Below are positions 35,746-43,812 of a stretch of DNA of 64,000 bases, in pieces. The stretch lies in contig NZ_CP040812.1 in the NCBI RefSeq assembly GCF_006159205.1, positions 1,860,001 to 1,924,000 on the forward strand, written 5' to 3'. A program made the position numbers and the translations under genes. A model generated the notes under the pieces. It was not told where the DNA came from. It was given only the letters and a program-made list of their open reading frames with translations, and did no database searches. This DNA comes from Antarcticibacterium flavum. GTDB taxonomy: Bacteria; Bacteroidota; Bacteroidia; Flavobacteriales; Flavobacteriaceae. How positions within the stretch are numbered: position 1 is the first letter of the stretch; each line of letters begins with the position of its first letter.

Positions 35746-36850
35746 TACGAAACTTAAAATAGCATTCTTTGGCTCCAGCATAGTCTCTGCCTACTGGAAC
35801 GGTGCGGCGACCTATTATCGGGGCATTGTAAAAGCCCTGGGAAATATGGGCCATGAAGTCACTTTTTATGAACCTGATATTTATGAAAGACAAAAACACC
35901 GGGATATAGAAGATCCCGAATATTGCCGGGTAGTGGTATATCCCGATGATGAAGTAACCCTCCGGGCATTGCTGCGCGAGGCATCTGAAGCAGACGTGAT
36001 CATCAAGGCCAGTGGCGTGGGTGCTTTTGATGAACTTCTGGAATTTGAAGTCAGTCAATTAAAAAAAGAAACCAACCTCATCATCTTCTGGGATGTAGAT
36101 GCCCCTGCCACCCTGGACAGGATAGAGAAAGACAGGAATGATCCCTTTAATGATCTAATTCCAAAGTATGATCTTGTGCTCACTTATGGAGGAGGACAGC
36201 CGGTAATAGATGCCTATGAAAAGAATGGTGCAAAAAAGTGTATTCCCATTTACAATGCGCTGGATACAGACACTCACTTCCCCGTGGAGCCTCAGGAAAA
36301 ATTTATGGGAGACCTGGTTTTCCTGGGTAATCGTTTACCGGACAGGGAGCAAAGGGTAGAAGAATTCTTTATTAAACCTGCACAAAATTTACCAGATAAA
36401 AAGTTCCTCCTTGGCGGCAGTGGTTGGGATGATAAGCCCCTGCCGGAAAATATAAAGTACCTGGGCCATGTGTATACCAGGGACCACAATGCTTTTAACT
36501 GCACTCCAATGGCCGTACTTAATATAAGCCGGGACAGTATGGCCAAATATGGCTTTTCCCCTGCAACAAGGGTCTTTGAGGCTGCCGGGGCTGCGGCCTG
36601 TATCATTACAGATCACTGGAAGGGAATAGAAACTTTTTTTGAACCTAATGAGGAGATCCTGGTAGTAAAAAACGGTGAAGAGCTGGAAAAAATACTTGGA
36701 GAATTAACCCCGGAGAGGGCACGGGAAATAGGTGAGGCTGCCTATAAAAAAGTTCTTGCAGCCCACACCTATGAGCACCGGGCAGCACTACTGGAAGAGG
36801 TGATCTCCAGGAGATTATTTGGAGAAGAGAAAACAATAGATAACCATTAA
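35738..36850 (+). CDS. CgeB-like glycosyltransferase 2
   Basis: 370 residues. IAFFGSSIVSAYWNGAATYY opens the fold, LIIFWDVDAPATLDRI and LVLTYGGGQPVIDAYEKNG follow, and RVFEAAGAAACIITDHW with FFEPNEEIL forms the donor site. Clearly a paralogue of the next gene, sharing the DxDxP-type block in the first half (DVDAPATL) and the ITDHWKGIE block. Overlaps the previous gene by 8 bases and ends 14 bases before the next. No membrane segments. Confidence 0.82.
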   Translation: MDNTKLKIAFFGSSIVSAYWNGAATYYRGIVKALGNMGHEVTFYEPDIYERQKHRDIEDPEYCRVVVYPDDEVTLRALLREASEADVIIKASGVGAFDELLEFEVSQLKKETNLIIFWDVDAPATLDRIEKDRNDPFNDLIPKYDLVLTYGGGQPVIDAYEKNGAKKCIPIYNALDTDTHFPVEPQEKFMGDLVFLGNRLPDREQRVEEFFIKPAQNLPDKKFLLGGSGWDDKPLPENIKYLGHVYTRDHNAFNCTPMAVLNISRDSMAKYGFSPATRVFEAAGAAACIITDHWKGIETFFEPNEEILVVKNGEELEKILGELTPERAREIGEAAYKKVLAAHTYEHRAALLEEVISRRLFGEEKTIDNH

Positions 36851-36864
36851 AGACATTAAGAAAA

Positions 36865-37938
36865 ATGAAATTTGTGATCATAGGTCTTTCTGTTACGTCC
36901 TCCTGGGGAAATGGACATGCCACCACCTACCGCGCCCTACTCCGGGAGCTGGCAAACCTGGGACATGAGATCCTGTTCCTGGAAAAAGATGTGCCATGGT
37001 ATTCCGGCCACAGGGATATGCCGCAACCCACATTTTGTGAGCTTGGACTATACAAGACCAATGAAGAACTTAAATCAAAATACAGAGAAGCAGTGGCCGG
37101 TGCAGATGTCGTCATCGTTGGCTCCTATGTGCAGCAGGGAGTAGAAGTTGGAAACTGGGCCATAGATACGGCAACCGGAGCCACTGCTTTTTATGATATA
37201 GATACCCCGGTAACGCTGGCAAAACTTGAGCGGCAGGATTACGAATACCTGGATCCCGCCACTATTGGCAGGTACGACATGTACCTTTCTTTCTCCGGCG
37301 GGCCAATTCTGGAACACCTGGAACAGCATTATGGTTCCCCTATGGCAAAAGCCCTGTATTGCTCTGTAGACACTAAACTATATTTTCCAGAAGAGCAGCC
37401 CCTTAAATGGCAAATGGGGTACCTGGGAACTTACAGCGATGACAGGCAACCCACTGTAGAAAATTTGCTAAACAAGGCGGCAGCTCATTTCCCTGAAGAG
37501 GAATTTGTAGTAGCCGGTCCGCAATATCCAAAAGACATCTCCTGGTCCCAGAATGTGCAGCGCATTGAGCACCTGCCGCCGGCACAGCACCGGAAATTTT
37601 ACAATTCCCAGAAATTCACTCTTAATGTTACCCGGGAGGATATGATCAAAGCAGGTTACTCTCCCAGCGTACGGTTATTTGAAGCAGCAGCCTGCGGGGT
37701 GCCTATAATTTCTGATCATTGGGATGGGATTGAAAGCATCTTTGAACCGGGAAAGGAGATCCTTATTGCCCACTCTACTGAAGATGTACTGGAATATTTC
37801 TTTAATATTTCTGAAGAGGAGAGAAAACAAATTGGGATCAATGCCCGAACTAAAGTCCTGAAGTACCACACTGCCAAAGCAAGAGCAAGGGAACTGGTAG
37901 ATTATGTAGATCAATTAAAAGAAACAAGCAAAGTATAA
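36865..37938 (+). CDS. CgeB-like glycosyltransferase 3
   Basis: 357 residues. FVIIGLSVTSSWGNGHATTYR opens the protein, AFYDIDTPVTLAKLERQ matches the DVDAPATL block of its neighbour, and RLFEAAACGVPIISDHWDG with SIFEPGKEIL gives the donor site. All expected blocks are present. It is likely to act on the same glycan as the two preceding transferases. The methyltransferase follows after 9 bases. Confidence 0.82.
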   Translation: MKFVIIGLSVTSSWGNGHATTYRALLRELANLGHEILFLEKDVPWYSGHRDMPQPTFCELGLYKTNEELKSKYREAVAGADVVIVGSYVQQGVEVGNWAIDTATGATAFYDIDTPVTLAKLERQDYEYLDPATIGRYDMYLSFSGGPILEHLEQHYGSPMAKALYCSVDTKLYFPEEQPLKWQMGYLGTYSDDRQPTVENLLNKAAAHFPEEEFVVAGPQYPKDISWSQNVQRIEHLPPAQHRKFYNSQKFTLNVTREDMIKAGYSPSVRLFEAAACGVPIISDHWDGIESIFEPGKEILIAHSTEDVLEYFFNISEEERKQIGINARTKVLKYHTAKARARELVDYVDQLKETSKV

Positions 37939-37947
37939 ATAACGATT

Positions 37948-38742
37948 ATGTCAACCAAGGAAGAAATCGAAGCATTAGCACCGTGGTTTCATAACATCCA
38001 CCTCCCGGATGGAAGGGAGACCGCACCCAATCATTTTTTGGGAGATTTTCCCACATTTAAATGGGAGGAAATAAAATCCTCAATTCCTGAGGATCTTAAC
38101 GGCTGGAAAGTTTTGGATATTGGTTGCAATGCAGGTTTTTATTCCCTGGAACTGGCAAAACGCGGAGCTGAAGTTAACGCTATAGACCTGGATGAGCATT
38201 ACCTTAAACAGGCGAAGTGGACGGCAGGGAAATTCGGGCTGGATGACAGGATCACTTTCAGGCAAATGCAGGTATATGACCTGGCACATACCGAAGAGAA
38301 ATATGACCTGGTGTGGTTCATGGGAGTGTTTTACCATTTAAGATACCCACTGCTAGCCCTGGATATTCTGTCACAGAAGACCACTAAAATGATGGTCTTC
38401 CAAACTCTCTCCCTCCCGGGAAAGGAAGAAATGGAGATCCCGCAGGATGTGGAGTTCCATAAAAGGGATATTATGAAAACCGCTGCCTGGCCTAAAATGG
38501 CCTTTATTGAAGACCGCCTGGCAGGAGATCCAACCAACTGGTGGGCACCAAACCATCAGGGAATAATTTCCATGCTTCGAAGCTGCGGCTTCAAAATAGT
38601 TGCAATGCCCGGCGAGGAGACTTATATTGCAGAAAAAGACAAAAGTCTTACCACAAGCCTCGAATCCTGGAATTATTCAGAGTATTTATCGGCAGTGGGA
38701 AAGGACTGGCAAAAGGAAATATCAAAGAAAACAAAAAAGTAA
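37948..38742 (+). CDS. SAM-dependent methyltransferase (TIGR04290-like)
   Basis: 264 residues. WKVLDIGCNAGFYSLELAKRG is the SAM-binding motif I, NAIDLDEHYL motif II, and DLVWFMGVFYHLRYPLLALD motif IV. The N-terminal PWFHNIHLPDG and the late NWWAPNHQGIISML are features I associate with the family that travels with CgeB-like transferases and Gfo/Idh dehydrogenases. It would methylate a sugar or the glycan end. Spacing to neighbours is 9 and 24 bases, so it is part of the same transcript. Confidence 0.83.
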   Translation: MSTKEEIEALAPWFHNIHLPDGRETAPNHFLGDFPTFKWEEIKSSIPEDLNGWKVLDIGCNAGFYSLELAKRGAEVNAIDLDEHYLKQAKWTAGKFGLDDRITFRQMQVYDLAHTEEKYDLVWFMGVFYHLRYPLLALDILSQKTTKMMVFQTLSLPGKEEMEIPQDVEFHKRDIMKTAAWPKMAFIEDRLAGDPTNWWAPNHQGIISMLRSCGFKIVAMPGEETYIAEKDKSLTTSLESWNYSEYLSAVGKDWQKEISKKTKK

Positions 38743-38766
38743 CAATTAATTTAAAATTCACGACGA

Positions 38767-39054
38767 ATGTCAAACCAGAAAATGAGTTCAACAACAGATC
38801 ATAGTAAAATTAAAAGCTGGGTGGAAGCCCGGAAAGGGAAACCAGGCCTTGCCAAAGGCAACAACGAAACAGGCCGTGCCGGCGGACTCCTGCGCATTAG
38901 CTTTCCCGGGGATGCCAGTGAAAATGTGGATAAGCTCCCGTGGGATAAGTTCTTCACCATCTTTGATGAGAACAATCTAAAATTTGTATATACCGATGAG
39001 CCGGAGGGAGAAACGAAAAACAAGGAGTTCCATTTTGAGAATAAAAACGGATAA
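38767..39054 (+). CDS. Small conserved protein at the end of the glycan operon
   Basis: 95 residues. TTDHSKIKSWVEARKGKPGL, GLLRISFPGDASENVDKL and PWDKFFTIFDENNLKFVYTD are the conserved blocks of a small acidic family, sometimes mislabelled as a glucan branching enzyme in databases. No catalytic motif or signal peptide is visible. It is the last gene before the terminator. Its function in the operon is unknown. Confidence 0.7.
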   Translation: MSNQKMSSTTDHSKIKSWVEARKGKPGLAKGNNETGRAGGLLRISFPGDASENVDKLPWDKFFTIFDENNLKFVYTDEPEGETKNKEFHFENKNG

Positions 39055-39071
39055 TAATTATCCTAAAATTG

Positions 39072-39133
39072 GCAGATAAGTAGAAAGCCGGATTTTCATA
39101 TCTCCACGGTGTTTCGACTTATCTGTTTTTTTA
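39072..39133 (+). terminator. Rho-independent terminator of the glycan operon
   Basis: CAGATAAGT pairs with ACTTATCTG, extended by AGAAA / TTTCG, and is followed by a run of seven T. It lies 17 bases after the last gene of the operon. Confidence 0.85.
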
Positions 39134-39263
39134 ATAGATTGGTCGGTTGTAGATTATAGGCCAGCCTGACAAATTCTCATTATAATGAGCGGAATTTTGT
39201 CTTGTTTCTTGTCTCTTGTCTCTTGTCTCTTGATTCTTCTACAATCGAATACAGGAATATTCA

Positions 39264-39795
39264 TTATTCCCGCAGCTTCGCATACACATCCACACTTATA
39301 AATCTCCCATTTTTGATCTCATTGTCCCGCAGTCTGCCCTCGTAGTCAAAAACTGAGCTTTTTCAAAGCCTTTGCAGAATTCTCATTTCCCACTTCCACA
39401 TAAGCCTCAATTCTGTGAAGATCCATGGAATTAAAGGCGTAATCCATAATGGCATTTACAGCCTCACTTACATACCCCCTGCTCCAAAATTCCGGCAAGA
39501 GCCAAAAACCAATCTCTGCCTTTTTATGTTCTTTCTGAAGGTTATTAAAACCCGTAGCTCCATAAAAAACAGTATTATCCTGTGAACAAATTGCCCACCA
39601 GATGCCGGTTTCATTTTTCAGTAGATCCCTGTACCAGGTCATTTGTTCTTTTGTGGATTCCCGGCTATTAAAATTCACCCCACAATATTTGATCACATCG
39701 GGATGGGACAATCCGCGAAAAATGTTTTCAAGATCACTGTCCTGAATTTGCCTGAGAAGTAGGCGCTTGGTTTTTATTTCGGGGAAGGGGGTCAT
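39264..39795 (-). pseudogene. GNAT acetyltransferase of the RimJ/RimL type with a C-terminal frameshift
   Basis: The open frame gives 149 residues: PFPEIKTKRLLLRQIQDSDL at the start, the acetyl-CoA region in AEIGFWLLPEFWSRGYVSEA, and a stop right after KALKKLSF at a T run (five T, 39348-39352 on the plus strand as A). With one T fewer the frame continues FDYEGRLRDNEIKNGRF and ends at 39264, for the usual length of about 176 residues. The missing part is a conserved strand of the fold. Either a real inactivating slip or a homopolymer error. Substrate unknown. Confidence 0.7.
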
Positions 39796-39799
39796 TTGG

Positions 39800-40140
39800 A
39801 AGAGTTGTCGGTTGTCGGTTAAAAAAAGTTGTAGGTTGTAGGTTGTAGGTTTGAAAAAGTTGTCAGTTGTGAGTTATCAGTTGTCGGTTTAAAAAAAGTT
39901 GTAGGTTGTAGGTTGTAGGTTTGAAAAAGTTGTCAGTTGTGAGTTATCAGTTGTCGGTTAAAAAAAGTTGTAGGTTGTAGGTTGTAGGTTTGAAAAAGTT
40001 GTCAGTTGTGAGTTATCAGTTGTCGGTTAAAAAAAGTTGTAGGTTGTAGGTTGTAGGTTTGAAAAAGTTGTCAGTTGTGAGTTATCAGTTGTCGGTTAAA
40101 AAAAGTTGTAGGTTGTAGGTTGAAAAAAAATGTTGTCAGT
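39800..40140. repeat. Tandem repeat, about 69-70 bp unit, four to five copies
   Basis: The word GAGTTATCAG recurs at 39871, 39941, 40010 and 40079, a period of 70, 69 and 69 bases. Each unit is made of GTTGTAGGTTGTAGG followed by GAAAAAGTTGTCAG and TTGTCGGTTAAAAAAAG. Copies are almost identical, so the expansion is recent. There are no unique spacers, hence not a CRISPR array. Confidence 0.88.
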
Positions 40141-40199
40141 TGTCGGTTGTCGGTTTTTTTAGTGGTGACGAGATTAATTATGGATTCTTCGAGTTAAAG

Positions 40200-40560
40200 T
40201 GTATTGAAGAGAAAATTTTCTCTTTTTTCTAATCTCTGTCCTCTGTCCTCTGTCCTCTGACCACTTTTAAAAGTTGTAAGTTGTAGGTTGAAAAAATTAT
40301 CGGTTATCAGTTGTGAATTGTTGTTTGCCTTTTCTTTAGTAATGTTATCAATAAAGTTTTTTACTCCTATAACTCCGTGTAAAACTCCGTGGAACTCTGT
40401 GGTTAAATTTCAATTAGATTCGAAAAAGAGAGAGATTCCCCTCACAATTGTCTTGCCTCTTGTCTCTTGTCTCCTGGGTCTCACCTGTCCTCTGGCCACT
40501 TTACCAACGACAATACTAAAATCTCAATACTCATATCTCAATACTCACTTCTCAATACTC
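40200..40560. repeat. Mosaic low-complexity repeats
   Basis: CCTCTGTCCTCTGTCC, an ACTCCGTG block (40365-40406), CTTGTCTCTTGTCTCC and ACTCACTTCTCAATACTC runs. No supported gene between the acetyltransferase and the next minus-strand gene. Confidence 0.72.
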
Positions 40561-40565
40561 ACTTC

Positions 40566-41042
40566 TCAAATCCCCATCTCCTCCATCTGCAGTTTGTAGT
40601 CGTACTGCAGGTCCTCGTGCAGCTTGAGCAGGGTTTTGTTGATCGAGATCAGTTGCCGGTCGTACAGGTTTTGCATTGCAGGATTTCTCTTTATCGAGGG
40701 AGAAAAATTCTTCAGCTTAAAACAAAAATACATCAGCAATTCCACCTCGGTATCTTTTTTTCCGGAATAGCGGATGTATTTCTTCACCACCCTAAGGATC
40801 TTCCTGATGCTTTTTTTGATATAAAACCAGGCTTTGGTATTAATATCTTTAAATAACTCATCCACCTCCTGCTTGACATTCTGAATATAGGCCACCTCAT
40901 CCCCTTCCTCGAACAAAAGGTAGGTTAGCAACTCCTTATTCTCTTTCTTGAATTTAGAGAGGCGTAAACAAAGCTCCAGTAATTCTTCTCTTGAGCGAAA
41001 ATTAAGTTCTTTTTTGAGCTGACTTACCGTAGCGGCTTTCAT
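40566..41042 (-). CDS. Conserved hypothetical protein (158 residues)
   Basis: All-helical and highly charged, no signal peptide, with SQLKKELNFRSREELLELCLRLSKFKKEN at the start (in parts: LKKELNFRSREELLE) and a basic middle, FYIKKSIRKILRVVKKYIR. Leu/Lys spacing suggests coiled coil or helical bundle. I do not recognise a family with a known role. The frame begins with an ATG and is intact. It is followed upstream on the strand by the DUF389 gene, 36 bases away, so the two may share a promoter. Confidence 0.65.
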   Translation of the reverse strand: MKAATVSQLKKELNFRSREELLELCLRLSKFKKENKELLTYLLFEEGDEVAYIQNVKQEVDELFKDINTKAWFYIKKSIRKILRVVKKYIRYSGKKDTEVELLMYFCFKLKNFSPSIKRNPAMQNLYDRQLISINKTLLKLHEDLQYDYKLQMEEMGI

Positions 41043-41078
41043 AGGTATTTGAGATTTCCCTGCAAGTTAAGAAACTCG

Positions 41079-42341
41079 TTAATCTGTCACCACCCGTATT
41101 TCATATACTTCATAAATATCCCGGCGGTAGGGATAATCCATATTCTGTTTTAGGTGGTTTATAACTGCCGATTTTAGTGCTTCATCTGTAATAGTGGTGT
41201 CCTTCGCAAGAATTGTAGCTTCAAACCTTGCCAGGGATTTATTGTCCAGTTTTTCATTGCTGAAGGTTACATCTTTATTAAGGACTTTAATATACTCTAA
41301 TTTCTGAAGTTCGGCATCCAGGACTTCGGCCAATTCGGTATTCATACTGGCCTTACGAAGGAAAGGCGGCTGGCTGAACTGCCAGTACATCATTCCGGCT
41401 ATTCCGAACAGCACTACAAGACTGGTGATCACAACTGTCTTATAACTCCCTTTTAAAAATCTTACACCTTTTGGGGTTACATGTCCGTAAAAATAAAACA
41501 CGAGGGTGGCCGCCAGGTGAATTCCCAGCAACTGCAGTAGGATCCTGAACAGGCTGCTAAAGACTACCTGCCAATCCATCATATACAATCCCACTCCTAC
41601 CAGTCCCACCGGTGGAGCCAGGGATGCTGCCACAAGAATACCCACTGCCGCACCGGAGACCAGGCTGTCCCTCTCTGACTGGCATATATTTACCGCGCCC
41701 GCGAAACCTGAAATAAGCGGCAGGAAAAGGGCAAATTTAGAAACCTGGCTTACCTCCTCCATTAGGGGAGTAAGGGTCTTAAGTGGGAATATGAAAGTTA
41801 GTATTAAACTGGCAATAATCCCGGTAATTATGGCCAAACCATAACGCATCAGGCTGCTTTTAAGCAAAGGCATTTTGCCAGCGGACGTTGCCAGGGCCGC
41901 GTTCATAGCCGGTCCTGCAAAAGGGGCTACCAGCATTGCGGCAACCAGAAGGTACGTGGTGGTAGTAAAAAGCCCTATCCATACAATGATCCCTGCAGCC
42001 AGGGAATAACCAAAAAGGCCAAACATCGATCCCACGCTTTGAATACCTCCCAGGTAGATCTCCAGGGAACTCTTTGGCTGCACATCGGCTACCTGGTCCG
42101 GGGATTCAGAGGCCGGAGGATATAATGTAATAACTCCGCGTGGAATGAGGTTGATCTCCGGCTCTTCATACTGGTCAATCTTCTTTAAGAAATCATTTAC
42201 CCTCTCGTTTGGGAGGTAGATCATGAAAACATCATGCTCCTCATTTGGAAGATGAATGGTATTTTTTCCCTGAAATTCTTCTACAGTTTCCAGTACCTTA
42301 TCCTTATGTCCTTTTGGCAATTTGATTGTTAACTGGCGCAT
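41079..42341 (-). CDS. DUF389 (TIGR00341-type) membrane protein
   Basis: 420 residues. A ferredoxin-like N-terminal part (MRQLTIKLPKGHKDKVLETV) is followed by about seven membrane segments from residue 110 to 320. These include LVAAMLVAPFAGPAMNAALA, the signature block of DUF389, and a C-terminal soluble tail of about 95 residues. Function unknown; it has been described as a hydrophobic conserved domain and not as a proven transporter. The longer frame would add 39 residues upstream with no conserved features, so I start at MRQLTIK. Confidence 0.85.
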   Translation of the reverse strand: MRQLTIKLPKGHKDKVLETVEEFQGKNTIHLPNEEHDVFMIYLPNERVNDFLKKIDQYEEPEINLIPRGVITLYPPASESPDQVADVQPKSSLEIYLGGIQSVGSMFGLFGYSLAAGIIVWIGLFTTTTYLLVAAMLVAPFAGPAMNAALATSAGKMPLLKSSLMRYGLAIITGIIASLILTFIFPLKTLTPLMEEVSQVSKFALFLPLISGFAGAVNICQSERDSLVSGAAVGILVAASLAPPVGLVGVGLYMMDWQVVFSSLFRILLQLLGIHLAATLVFYFYGHVTPKGVRFLKGSYKTVVITSLVVLFGIAGMMYWQFSQPPFLRKASMNTELAEVLDAELQKLEYIKVLNKDVTFSNEKLDNKSLARFEATILAKDTTITDEALKSAVINHLKQNMDYPYRRDIYEVYEIRVVTD

Positions 42342-42505
42342 AAACGTGTTTTGGGAATACCCGAAAAAACCCGGAATCCGGGAAAAATAAGCAGGAGCAG
42401 GTGCGCCCCGGTACCAGGTATTCATTGATCTTCTACAAGATAAAAAATATGCAGCCAACAGCGGGTGGCCTTAAGGTAGTTTTAGGGATTTTTCTTCGGA
42501 AGGAT

Positions 42506-43126
42506 CTAATTACCTGAAACCTTCACAACTTCTGAATGTGCCATAAAGGAATCCTGAAATCTCTCTATTTTTCCATTCATAGCTGAAGCAAATATGAGAT
42601 ACTGGCATTTGGAAATATGCTCGGGGATTCGAACCAGGTCATTGTAATATTTATTTCCGGAAAGGAATTCAGCATCATCAACAGCAAATAATTTCAATTG
42701 CGTAACATTGATCCCTGTAGCCTTAAATAACCTGAAAATTTTATTGGGAGTGGAGATCACAATATCCACTCCTTCATAGATCTCCCCCTTTTGAGTATCC
42801 AGATCGGGTTGATCGTAGGCAGAAAAGATCCTGAGATCTGTATTCTTTAAAAACCTTCTGAATTCTTCTTCCAGCGCCAGGGCTGCCTCCTTATCCTTCA
42901 CAATGATCAATGCCCGCGGAGCGTCTTCAAAAGCTTCGGCATTGAGCTTATGGATCGTGCTAATGATCAAGGCGGTAGTCTTTCCTGCGCCTTCAGGTGC
43001 AATCCCGTAAATATTCGCACCGCTCTTTATACGTGGCAAAGCTGCTTTTTGAAAAGGAGTGGGAGCCTCCATTCCCAGGTGTTCAAGAGTATCTTTAAGC
43101 AGGGGATGAAGTTTTTTGAAGGACAT
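42506..43126 (-). CDS. Single-domain DEAD-box-like ATPase
   Basis: 206 residues, which covers only the first RecA-like domain of a DEAD-box helicase. APEGAGKTTALI is the Walker A, PTPFQKAALPRI the Q motif, STPNKIFRLF motif Ib. Motif II is VDDAEFL where DEAD is expected, and motif III is ASAMNG rather than SAT. The second RecA domain is absent, and the frame ends cleanly without a remnant. It may bind RNA or ATP without unwinding. Found alone; the next gene (ssb) diverges from it. Confidence 0.75.
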   Translation of the reverse strand: MSFKKLHPLLKDTLEHLGMEAPTPFQKAALPRIKSGANIYGIAPEGAGKTTALIISTIHKLNAEAFEDAPRALIIVKDKEAALALEEEFRRFLKNTDLRIFSAYDQPDLDTQKGEIYEGVDIVISTPNKIFRLFKATGINVTQLKLFAVDDAEFLSGNKYYNDLVRIPEHISKCQYLIFASAMNGKIERFQDSFMAHSEVVKVSGN

Positions 43127-43333
43127 AAATATTTATCTAATGGATTTATTCTGCTGAAAATTCGGTTGCTAAAATTTCAATTATTACAGAAAAATTTCAG
43201 CAGTCAAAGGTACCACTGCATTTTGGAATATATTGAAGTAAAAAGATCTTTTATATACCCGACAACAAACGTTTACAAACGAAAGTAAACGAAAACAAGC
43301 TTTTACCAACCGAATAAGGCGCTAAGCTCAGGC

Positions 43334-43341
43334 TAAGTTTG
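43334..43341 (+). promoter_or_regulatory. Candidate -7 box upstream of ssb
   Basis: TAAGTTTG fits TAnnTTTG, 49 bases before the ssb ATG. The -33 TTTG box is not evident. Confidence 0.35.
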
Positions 43342-43390
43342 TCCTGTTGAAATGAACGAATGATTTTCAGCTAAACAAAATTCTATAGTT

Positions 43391-43720
43391 ATGAGCACTT
43401 TAAGAAACAAAGTTCAGTTAATTGGGCACGTGGGAAATGCGCCCGAGATCGTTAATCTTGAATCTGGTAAAAAGCTTGCCAAATTCTCCCTGGCCACCAA
43501 TGATTTTTACAAGAATTCCAAAGGAGAAAAGATCACAGATACCCAATGGCACAATGTAGTAGCCTGGGGAAAACTGGCTGACCTTATTGAAAATTATGTT
43601 CCAAAGGGAAAAGAAGTAGGCCTTGAAGGCAAACTCACCAGCCGCAGCTACGAGGATAAGGATGGAGTGAAAAGATATGTTACAGAGATCGTTTGTAATG
43701 AGCTATTGCTAATGAAGTAA
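43391..43720 (+). CDS. ssb: Short single-stranded DNA-binding protein
   Basis: 109 residues forming a single OB fold: NKVQLIGHVGNAPEI, KLAKFSLATNDFY, TQWHNVVAWGKLADLI and VGLEGKLTSRSYEDKDG. The glycine-rich linker and the acidic tail ending DDDLPF, used by the housekeeping SSB to contact repair proteins, are missing. So this is an accessory SSB and should not recruit the usual partners. Monocistronic and followed by a strong terminator. Confidence 0.9.
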   Translation: MSTLRNKVQLIGHVGNAPEIVNLESGKKLAKFSLATNDFYKNSKGEKITDTQWHNVVAWGKLADLIENYVPKGKEVGLEGKLTSRSYEDKDGVKRYVTEIVCNELLLMK

Positions 43721-43751
43721 AAAATAGAATACTTTAATTCGTTATAAAAAA

Positions 43752-43782
43752 CGCAGGAACTCTCGCTCCTGCGCTTTTTTTT
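43752..43782 (+). terminator. Rho-independent terminator of ssb
   Basis: CGCAGGA pairs with TCCTGCG across an 8-base loop and is followed by CTTTTTTTT. It lies 31 bases after the ssb stop and also faces the end of the convergent M16 peptidase gene. Confidence 0.9.
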
Positions 43783-43812
43783 ATATTCTTACCTCTTAGC
43801 AAAACCAGAATT

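Noticed and set aside
39800..40140. Possible CRISPR array
   Set aside because: The units are contiguous and identical, with no unique spacers and no cas gene in the window. It is a simple tandem repeat.
42342..42458. Longer N-terminus for the DUF389 protein
   Set aside because: The extra 39 residues show no conserved feature, and the family-like start MRQLTIKLP follows.
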